The notes beneath the pieces are model-generated. The model did no database searches, was not told the DNA's origin, and worked only from the letters and a program-made list of their open reading frames with translations. A program made the position numbers and the translations under genes. A stretch of DNA of 64,000 bases from Macrolepiota albuminosa (Eukaryota > Basidiomycota > Agaricomycetes > Agaricales > Agaricaceae): NCBI GenBank assembly GCA_027475525.1, contig JAMWFC010000058.1, forward strand, positions 248,001 to 312,000, written 5' to 3'. This document shows, piece by piece, positions 55,774-64,000 of the stretch (position 1 is the first letter of the stretch; every line of letters begins with the position of its first letter).

Positions 55774-56977
55774 ATGCCTGCCCCCGTCGTCCCCAACATC
55801 GCCGACGCTGTCCGCGACACCGTCACCGTTCGCGGACACACAGAGTACGCTGCACGCACCCGTGTCTCCCGCAGTAACACTGCCCAGCACGTCCTCTCTC
55901 TCTCCTGGCGTCTGTCGTTGCTGATCTTCCCCACAGAACCCCCCCATCTGCTGCACAAAAGCCTTCCAATCGTCGTTCCCACTCCCAGGACCACGACAGG
56001 TCCAAGTCCAAGCCAAAGTCCAAGAAGGGCTCCCAGCACGCCGATGTCATCGACCGCCTCGATTTCACAGGCGTCGGGCCCAGTACGTCCGTTCATCTCA
56101 CCTCTGTTCTCTAGCTCATCCAGCCCCAGTGTTTCATCACGATGGCCCCTTTGATGCATGTGCGCCTTCTCGCAACCGTCAGCGCAGCAACGCTCCCATG
56201 TTCGCATGGTCTCCCCGTCAGGAGGATCTAGCCGCCTCAGATGCCGCCGCTTATCCGTCCCTTGACGCCTACAAGGCCTTTTCCGCTGTGGATCCACCCA
56301 AGAAAAAGGTCGATGCCATCGCAGAGGCCTGGGGCATCCATGAGCCAGAACCATTCGAAGAGTTTTTTGCCGGAGGCGGTACCGGCAAGGCCGACAGCGA
56401 AACTCCCGCAAGTTCCATTTACAATGGTCGCGACTCCTATGGCAAGAAACGCACAAAGGACCCGAGACCGTCCACGCCTGCTGCTGATGCCGCCCGTCAG
56501 GCCAAGCGTTCCGTTCCTCCCCCTCAGCCTATTCTCGTCCCCGATAGCCCTTCTCCTCCACTGTCTCCAGGTGGCAATCCCCAGCGTAAAAAGTCTCTCA
56601 TGCAACGCATCCGCAAGATGCGTGACGCTCCCAATGTGCCTGTCAGCTCTGAATACGAACAGGCTCCCTCTCCTTCACCATCATCTGAACCAATCATCAG
56701 CCGTCCCACTCATCGCCATCAGAATTCTTTCCTCGGTCGATTTTCTGCCTCTCGCGGCGGTCAACCCGGTGCTGACAAGTCCGAGCCGTTTGTTTACATT
56801 GAACCCACCATCAGAGACAAAGATCTTCCCCCGCCCCCTCCCGATAGCGATGGCTCACCCGAAGTAGCTGGCTACTTTGAATCTGCCAACGCCACTAATT
56901 CCGGGTCTCCAGACATTGTCAGGAAGACCAGTCTCATGAAGAAAGTCGGCCGCGTCGTTGGTCGCAACCGACAGTGA
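55774..56977 (+). CDS. Pal1 family cell-morphology protein
   Basis: The likely start is ATG 55774 (MPAPVVPNIADAVRDTV). At least two introns follow. The first has no canonical donor in the right phase that I could fix, so exon 1 is uncertain. Exon 2 gives SNRRSHSQDHDRSKSK and HADVIDRLDFTGVGP; exon 3 from about 56128 gives FHHDGPFDACAPSRNRQ, APMFAWSP and then a long disordered, Pro/Ser-rich tail with basic motifs (KSLMQRIRKMRDAP, KTSLMKKVGRVVGRNRQ). The DVIDRLD ... FHHDGPFDAC pair is the Pal1 signature. Pal1 proteins sit at the growing cell cortex with Sla2 and endocytic patches. The stop is TGA 56975-56977. Confidence 0.82.
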
Positions 56978-57246
56978 TCCAGTCCAGTTTCCCTTTTTGT
57001 CATGTACATACTACCTTTTTTTCCGTTCTGAGGTTCTTTCTCTTGTCTATTGCACGCTGACTCATTACTGTCAATCCGTCTTGAATTGTCCCAATATCGT
57101 ACCCATATAACCTCTTCTATACCGAGACGAGATGTCGTGCTGATGATGTTACTTTTCTTATTGTCTCTACGTACTGTCCTGTATTTTCTCATTGTGTATG
57201 CCCATGTACGACCCATGAAACCGCTTCTATAGCAAAATCGTGCCAC

Positions 57247-58934
57247 TCATGCAAGTCTAACATTGATGCCGGCAGCCTGCAAAGCATCTTTGACGTCAGT
57301 GATCCGGACTTGCTCCCTATGAAATATTCCAGCTGCCAGTCCAGCCTCAACGGGAGTGTCCCGGAAGACTTGGACAAAGTGCTCCTTGCTACCAGCTCCG
57401 CTGCTAGCAATCACCGGGATGCTCACGTTCTTCTTGACGAGTTTCAGGAGATCCAGGTCGAATCCAAGTCCTGTACCATCACGGTCGATACTGTTGACCA
57501 GGATTTCACCTGCTCCAAGAGTTTCCACTCCGCGCACAAGCTCCCCAACAGAGACTTGGCGCGACTCACGTCCACCAGAGACAGTGCACTGATACCACCA
57601 GGCCTCGGTGGGCCCCGTGACGAGTTCGTCCTTGTACGGGCCGTCATAGGTTTCCGGATCAACATATACTCTCCGTGGATCCACAGACACAACAACAGCT
57701 TGTCTCCCGTACGCACGTGCAATCGTTTCAATTGCGCTCGTGCCGTCCCCCTTTCCGGTTGCGCGCAGGCGCTCGACGGCATACACTGCCTCGGAGCCAA
57801 TACTCACCTTGTCGGCTCCCGCACGGAAGTAGGCACCGGCGACCTCGAGCGCACTGCGTTTCGTGCCGTCTGGATCTACCGTGTCTTTGATGCCACCGCC
57901 GATGGTTAGGGGCACAAACACGCACTCTGCAGCGGCCCGCACGACGGCAAGCATCGGCTGGTCTTGCAAGGGCGAGTGGCGGAAGGAAGTGATGTTGAGA
58001 AGACAGAGCTCATCGGCGCCCTGGTCAAAGTACCGTGCGGCGAGTGCCACGGGCTTGCCGAGGTTGCGTACCTGGCCTGCTGCGGCGACGGTGGAGGTGG
58101 AGTCGGCTTTTTCTCGCACGTCGTATTGATCGCCCTTGGTGACAACAAGATCACCGTCGTCGTTTGCTCGGACGTCCATGCATGCAACGATGCGCTTCGT
58201 GAGTCCGTGCGCGGGCTTGAGGACTGGGGCTACACGTGGAGTCGTTCTATCAAACTCAAATTCGGGATTTCGGAGCCAGGCATCCACAAGGGCAAGGCCA
58301 GCCGAGCCAGACTTCTCGGGGTGGAACTGGGTGCCGAAGACGTTTCCCTTGCGTACGGAGGAAATGAAAAGCTCTTGGCCGTACTGAGTAGTACTGTGGA
58401 CCCATTCTGTGACAGCAGGGTATTTGTCGGGGTTATATTTTGCACAGAAGGAATGAACGAAATAGTAATGGGCGGGATCAATTGGTTCAGCCGTATTATC
58501 GGTAGGATGAACGAGATCGGCTGTATTCCAGCCAATGTGAGGGACGGCCTTGTCACTGCTGTCGAATTGTTCGATAGGACACGGGATCACGCCCAAACCT
58601 GGATAAGATGATTCGGTAGATGACTCGAAAAGAATTTGCATGCCAATACAGATGCCCATGAAGGGGCGGCCGGATTGAATGTACTTGAGCAACGGGTCGC
58701 GGAGACCACGGGACTCGAGCGACTGGACGGCACTGCCAAACGCGCCGACTCCGGGAAAGATGAGGATCTAATTGAGAGTTGAGGAAAGATTGATGTGAGG
58801 AAATGAGGACTGACGGTGGCATGGTCGAAATCTGCGGGAGTGGATATCCATTTGAACGAGTAACCGAGACGGGTCAGGGAGTTTGCCAGGCTCTGGACGT
58901 TTCCTGCGCCATAGTCGAGCAAGTAGAGCGCCAT
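57247..58934 (-). CDS. his7: Imidazole glycerol phosphate synthase HisHF, bifunctional
   Basis: Two exons, 58934-58815 and 58767-57247, give 546 residues. The N-terminal half is the glutamine amidotransferase HisH: LLDYGAGNVQSLANSL, FPGVGAFGSAV, nucleophile in GICIGMQILF, and the His/Glu pair in GTQFHPEKSG. The C-terminal half is the cyclase barrel HisF: RIVACMDVR, DVREKADS, PLTIGGGIKD, GADKVSIGSEAV, VSVDPRR, SIDRDGTGLG and VIASSGAG. The two halves are fused, as in all fungi. The enzyme turns PRFAR and glutamine-derived ammonia into imidazole glycerol phosphate and AICAR, the fifth step of histidine synthesis. It is divergent from SER3, with 123 bp between start codons. Confidence 0.97.
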
Positions 58935-59057
58935 TAGAGTCTCTGATTACAGTCCGGCCCGGCCAAAATTATTTTGATCGAGTGATCGAAATTATTTTTC
59001 AAATCTTGCTCTTATAAAGAACGTTAACGAGTCAGGTCTGCCAGCCTTTCAGCCATC
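58935..59057. promoter_or_regulatory. Shared his7/ser3 promoter (123 bp)
   Basis: TATAAA lies at 59013-59018 on the ser3 side. GAGTCA (TGACTC on the other strand, 59029-59034) is six of the seven bases of the Gcn4/Cpc1 site TGACTCA. Both genes make amino acids, so shared general amino acid control is plausible. Confidence 0.5.
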
Positions 59058-60465
59058 ATGTCCGTCAACAACCGCGCCTCTGTCGCCGCATCCCCCGCAT
59101 CCCCTAGCTTCGACCGCGCCCTCCGTCGCAGATCCGTGCAGGACATCCACCCTCGCTTCCTGCATCCCCTCGAGAACGGCGGCATCCGCCTTCTCATCCT
59201 TGAAAACATCTCTCAGGACGCTGTCTCTGCTTTCCGCACACTGGGATTCCATGTCGATCACTACACCACCGCCATGTCCGAGGACGAGCTCGTTGAGAAA
59301 ATCCCAACCTACCATGCCATCGGCATCCGCAGCAAAACAAAAATCACCCAACGAGTCATCAACGCTGCACCCAAGGTCTGTGTCGTCCCACTTACTCCTG
59401 AATCAGTGCTGATCCTTTACGTAGCTTCTTGTAATCGGATGCTTCTGTATCGGTACAAACCAGGTCGATCTAACTGCTGCCGCTGCGGCCGGCATCCCTG
59501 TTTTCAATTCTCCTTTCTCCAACTCGCGCTCTGTCGCCGAGCTCGTTATGGCAGAGCTCATAGCCCTCTCACGTCAGCTGTTTGAACGCTCCTATGAGCT
59601 CCGTAATGGTATCTGGAATAAGAAATCCAAGGCCTGTTGGGAGGTCCGCGGTAAGACACTCGGAATTGTCGGCTATGGCCATATAGGCTCCCAGCTGTCT
59701 GTCCTCGCAGAATCATTCGGTCTCCGTGTTCTCTTTTACGATATCATCAACATCATGCCCCTAGGCACTGCACGCCAAGTGCCCACTCTTTCCGCCCTCC
59801 TCGCAGAGTCCGATTTTGTCACCCTTCACGTACCCGAACTACCTGAAACTACAAATCTCATTTCAGTACAACAGCTCAGCGAAATGAAGCAGGGTTCATA
59901 TCTCATAAACAACGCACGTGGCAAGGTTGTTGATATCCCGGCTCTCATCGACGCCCTAAAGTCCGGCCATATTGCCGGCGCTGCAATCGATGTCTTCCCC
60001 AATGAGCCTGGCTCAAACGGCCCAGGCTTCGATGACAATCTGAACACTTGGGCCACTCAACTGAGAAATATCCCTAATGTCATACTCACCCCTCACATCG
60101 GCGGCTCTACAGAGGAAGCCCAACGCATGATCGGCGACGAAGTTGCACAAGCTCTCTCTAGCTACCTCGGCTATGGTTCCACCGTTGGCGCCGTCAACTT
60201 CCCCGAAGTTGACCTTCGTGCAATTACTACCGAGCAAGATAAACAAATACGTATCTGCCACGTCCACAAGAACCAGCCTGGTGTCCTTCGGCAGATCAAC
60301 GAGGTTTTGTCGCCGTATAACGTCGAGAAACAATACTCGGATTCCAAGGGCGATATCGCTTATGTCATGGCTGACATTGCGAATGTTTCTCGAGCAGAGG
60401 TTGGCAAGCTCCAAGAGCTCATTAGCTCTACAGACGCCAATATCCTCACCCGTTTCCTTGCCTAA
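59058..60465 (+). CDS. ser3: D-3-phosphoglycerate dehydrogenase
   Basis: Two exons, 59058-59375 and 59425-60465, give 452 residues. The catalytic domain has ILENISQDAVSAF, HAIGIRSKTKIT, FNSPFSNSRSVAELVM, the NAD-binding GKTLGIVGYGHIGSQL, INNARGKVVDI, AAIDVFPNEP and the active-site histidine in LTPHIGGSTEEAQ. The C-terminal ACT domain (ICHVHKNQPGVLRQINEVL, GDIAYVMADI) binds serine for feedback inhibition. It starts serine synthesis by oxidising 3-phosphoglycerate. The length and all motifs are normal. The 5' UTR must be short, because the TATA box is about 40 bp from the ATG. Confidence 0.97.
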
Positions 60466-60663
60466 GGCAAGTGAACCGTTTTCGTGTCTCAACGGCACTG
60501 TCTCGCATGTCATCGTCACACCCATTCAACTGGACACCCTCTCATTACATAGATATTTATGTTGTATGCTGTTTTACAAGGAATTTGTGTACTATCAAAC
60601 TAGTCTTTCGGATACCACATGCATGAAGTAAATGATAAAGCACATGAATGCTTAAGCTTAAGC

Positions 60664-61963
60664 TTAGGCCTCCTCCTCAGGATCACCGATACCGCTAGCG
60701 AGAATTGCGAAATGAGTTTCCATCTCGGGTAGACATGGTGAATCATAAATCTTGCACGATCGTGTGTTTCCGCGCGCCTTCTTGAGCTGCAGTCTATAGC
60801 AAATAATATTATAATCGATAGTTCATATACAGGAGCTGACACACCGAGTAGTAGAGGCATGAGCCATGATATTTCCACCAATGGGCTTCTTCTCGTTGCC
60901 TGCATATGGGCCTGCCGCCGCGTCAGGGTTAGACATGACTTGGTTGGTTACGACAACTGCAATGCCAAACTACAAGGGCCCTTGATGGTCATTGCAACGA
61001 AACTCTGATGAAAAAAAACTGATACCTCATCCGCTAGACGTTGAAGGGTGCGAAGGAATCTCCCTAGATGGTTTTGACGAGATGACAATTCACCTCGACC
61101 ACTAAAGTCTGTACGATATAGTGCAGTACAAGAGTCTACTATGAGCAGACAGAACCTGTGCATATATATTGAGGCTATCGCATTCTTCAAGGCAGTGAGT
61201 GAGAGAAGTCACCTAGATTCGGACATCAATGCGCTCGCACTGGTTAGTAGCGCATTTTGATGGTCCGCATTGTACGCCCTCGCATATGCAACGTTATCGA
61301 GAACTTCTTCTCCGTTCAAACCATACCGTTCCGCAACTGCGAGGAGACGCACTGGCCGGAAAGTGCCTTCAGTGTCAATATACAGGCATTTCCCCTCGCC
61401 GCCACCCATGCTCACTGGCAGTTGACAAGTTACAGCAAGCGTGTGACATATTTGAGATTTCCCTGTCCTGAACTCTCCAAAAAGTTCGGTTATCGCGCCA
61501 GTCTCAATGCCACCTTAGCAAACGAACAACTTAGCGCGCATACAAGGAAGTAAGGATACTCGGAGCACACCTCCCAGAAGAGCATCAAGTTGCTTTGAGC
61601 CAGTGGTAATGTGTACAAGCTCAGCTCTTCGCGCATGGACTTCGGTAGCACTCTGAAACCCCAGAGGGACGATCTTCTGGGCTGTGACGGGTGTCAAGCT
61701 TATGTAGCACCGACCGGCACTGTCTGAGACTAACCCTCCGCTAAAATCTTATCCGCCTTTTGATCAGAGATTCCTTTTATTGTGACAAGATGTTTTTTGG
61801 GAGTGAACGCGACTGCTTCGACCGTGTTCAGGCCAGCCTCGGCGAGTTTCTTGATGTCGTTTGGGTGAATACCCGCCTCTTGTAGCTTATTGACGAGGAG
61901 AGGTCCAGTAAGCGTGTAGTCTTCACCGACCTCTCCTTCGGGTGCTTGGGATGCTTGAGACAT
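60664..61963 (-). CDS. rad51: Recombinase Rad51
   Basis: The preferred start is ATG 61963 ([16 protein letters not shown]); an in-frame ATG at 62014 would add 17 residues not typical of the family. Exons give a helix-hairpin-helix N-terminus ([42 protein letters not shown]), [26 protein letters not shown], Walker A split over exons (GEFRTGKSQ), [28 protein letters not shown], Walker B in [12 protein letters not shown] (61150 region), [17 protein letters not shown], the loop [11 protein letters not shown] and [16 protein letters not shown]. The end is [28 protein letters not shown]. It forms the nucleoprotein filament for homologous recombination. The Walker A motif has an Arg (FRTGKSQ), as in Rad51 and Dmc1; the C-terminus and FTGPLLV-like start favour Rad51. 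Confidence 0.93.
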
Positions 61964-63090
61964 GACAGTCGTGGTTAAATGTTGATGCCAGAGTAGGCCT
62001 ACGCGAATGGTCATGTCACGTGCCCGCGTCTGTCACGACCCACCAACAACTAGCTACTCAGCACCAAGGATCAGAAGTGATATATTCCAGACGAGCTTCT
62101 CTCTGTCATCTCCAGTGCCGGCTCTGGGTCTATGCCGCACTATGAAGAACTCGGCTTTCCCATGGTCGTCTCAACCTTTGCTCTGTTTGTCGACTTCTTC
62201 AAGCAAAAGCCTTTTGGCTGCAACGTTCCTCTCTTCATAAGACGCAGTCTATGTCCATCAATAATCAATTTTCCTACCCGCCATACGCCATCACTGTAAT
62301 GCGGACCGTATCGACGAGATTATCCTATGCAGTGGATCTTGAGTGATGTCGTTCCGCATGAAGCCCTGATATAACGCGTCTGGAGATACGCGGCCTAGCA
62401 TGCAATGTTGAGCAGTTAGGAGCCATCTTTCAAGCATCACCTTCCTTATCCACGCTCAATATCCACAAATTTGGGGTTATTCACTGGAAAGAGGCTGATT
62501 CTTTGAATCTCACTATTCATGACCAACACTCTTCTCGACGGTGCTTTTATTTGTCCTTTGTCACATATTATGAACACCCACTTGACGGTAAGATGATATT
62601 ATGGTGTTCCCTAAAACAGTACATTACCCAAATTCTAGAAACTGAGAATTAGCGGTGTCACCATAACCTTGGAAGATGCTCTTGTGATTCATTAGAAGTG
62701 GTCAACTATCACTTCTATGGAGCAATGCTGAGGTCAATAGTTCTGTTCGCTGGCGGAATCTAACCATTGTCATCATTAATGATCCATCCTTAGTTGGTAG
62801 AGCACAAACGGTGGCAGTGATTCGTCGGTCATACCCACAATCCCCCAGAACCATCCACACTCAATGTTACTGATTGGGATTAAGAAGGATTACAGTCTGA
62901 GTTGCCAAACACAGTCTTAAACTTCATAAGCAAGAATTTAACTCCAACACCTCTGGAGAGACGATGACGATGATATGTGGTCTGATGTGGAAGTAGAAAA
63001 GACTTTTGGAGCATAGTCGGCATTGACCATGAACTGGAGGCCGAGTTTTGCAAGGGAGATGGACAAGAGACGAAACAAATATGAATGACA
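61964..63090. other. Intergenic region between rad51 and the uL4m gene
   Basis: About 1.1 kb hold no convincing gene. CACGTG (62018-62023) lies close to the rad51 start. A single ACGCGT (MluI cell-cycle box-like) near 62376 may be relevant, but one 6-mer is weak evidence. The right half is AT-rich with short, unsupported frames only. Confidence 0.45.
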
Positions 63091-63905
63091 TTACGGAGTT
63101 TCGTCAGCGATAGGGACAGAAGTAATGGGTACATCTTTTCTAAATGTCCGTTCCAAATATGACACTGCTTTCAAGTCCAACACCACTCTTGGCCACTTCA
63201 GTAATTCATAAACATTGAGCTTATCTGTTGTGACCAACTTGACCTTTTCAATGTTTCTGATCGCCCGTTCCAAGCTAACTGGGGGATTCTCTTCTCCAGT
63301 GATAAAGAGGGTTTTCCGCATCCCAAGGTGGTCAATCCTCTGGGCAAGATGCTTGGTTTTGCCATGCGGCCAACTGAGTTGTGTCACGATACCGAGCTTC
63401 CGATCCCGCACCTTCGCACTCAGGGCGACCCGCATACCCATTTGAATGACCTTTCGAGGCAATTTGGTACTGAAATCGCGCGGTTTGGGACCGAACGCGA
63501 CACCACCACCCACTAACATTGGACTTTGCGCATCTCCAAGACGTGCCCTGCCACTACCTTTTTGGCGGCGAATCTTAATTCCGGAACCCCGGACCTCGCC
63601 TCGAGTCTTGGTGCTGGCAGACCCTTGCCGAAGAGAGTCAAGATAGTGTACAACACATAGGTGAAGGATATCAGTGCGTAGAGGGTGATTGAAAACGGTA
63701 GGATCGAGGGCAGCTACAGAGGCCTCTACAGCTTGAGCAGAGCCTGCAAGTGGCTGAGAGAGACCAAGATATACGGGTTCAAGGATAGGTTCAACTACAT
63801 CAAAATAAGCTCGGAAAAAAGTACGCTGCAAAAGATGACTGTGCCTTTTTTGGAGGGTAGTACAGGCGGAGATGCCTGTTTCTGCGCGCGAGCAAGTCGA
63901 GCCAT
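63091..63905 (-). CDS. Mitochondrial ribosomal protein uL4m
   Basis: I favour ATG 63905 ([14 protein letters not shown]) with a 38-bp intron (63863-63826), then one exon to TAA at 63093-63091, 258 residues. The unspliced frame has no good ATG near the conserved part, which supports the intron although it is short. The conserved part reads [46 protein letters not shown], then [38 protein letters not shown], typical of mitochondrial uL4 (Yml6). The N-terminus is basic and lacks acidic residues, as expected for mitochondrial import. It is a component of the large mitoribosomal subunit near the exit tunnel. Confidence 0.9.
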
Positions 63906-64000
63906 GGTACGAACAGAGTTGCGACAGGATGACTAAAATTAAATGTGAAAAAAGCATGCGTTATGCAGCTTGAGAGACATACAACACCCGCGCTTGCACG

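Noticed and set aside
55128..56456. Minus-strand frame of 442 codons across the desaturase/Pal1 gap
   Set aside because: It runs antisense to Pal1 and out of frame with the desaturase; low-complexity composition and no motif.
61964..62014. Longer Rad51 start at ATG 62014
   Set aside because: The extra residues are hydrophobic and not seen in the family; ATG 61963 gives the usual N-terminus.
62240..63090. Short frames between rad51 and uL4m
   Set aside because: No motif, no plausible splice pattern and AT-rich composition; treated as intergenic.

Overview
The window is fungal nuclear DNA, most likely from an agaric-type basidiomycete (Agaricomycetes). The evidence is compact genes with several 40-60 bp GT-AG introns each, basidiomycete-type proteins (NoxA, Pal1, a BCK1-like MAPKKK, a signal-peptide/one-TM surface protein family), and Ty3/gypsy and Tad1-like LINE elements of the kinds common in mushroom genomes. 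No rRNA, tRNA or CRISPR array was seen. All calls come from reading the sequence; no database search was run.

Left part (1-8996) is transposon debris and one good element. A Ty3/gypsy element on the minus strand fills 1-5911 and runs off the left edge. Its pol carries two tandem retropepsin domains, and its LTR/PBS arrangement indicates Tf1-like self-priming instead of a tRNA primer. Next to it (about 6421-8523) is an old, stop-riddled, CpG-poor gypsy pol on the plus strand, then a short fragment of a repeat-associated protein (8534-8797, minus).

Middle part (8997-37746) is a three-level nest. A Tad1-like LINE (9015-37728, 27-A tail, 18-bp target duplication) was split inside ORF1 by LTR element A (11038-31569, 4-bp duplication CCGC). 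Element A was split inside pol by LTR element B of the same family (18082-27177, 4-bp duplication CCAC). Each host frame continues exactly across its insertion. Element A carries an antisense gene of six exons (28015-30449) for a predicted 723-residue protein with a Zn2Cys6-like cysteine cluster. Element B has only a remnant of it. Five tandem duplications, all with a period of exactly 77 bp, lie in A and B; they look like k-mer-overlap assembly artefacts and account for most of the apparent frameshifts.

Right part (37747-64000) is gene-dense single-copy DNA. In order: a BCK1-like MAPKKK whose tail carries the motif block that normally precedes the kinase domain; NADPH oxidase NoxA; MAD2 and TAF5 (divergent, 112 bp apart); an unrecognised conserved-looking gene; a signal-peptide/TM protein; an AT-rich MetE/UROD-like gene; ribosomal protein eL13; a cytochrome-b5 sphingolipid desaturase and a Pal1 protein (divergent, about 63 bp apart); HIS7 and SER3 (divergent, 123 bp apart, with a Gcn4-like half-site); RAD51; and mitochondrial ribosomal protein uL4m. 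Except for HIS7 and SER3 (both amino-acid synthesis), the neighbours do not form an obvious pathway cluster.
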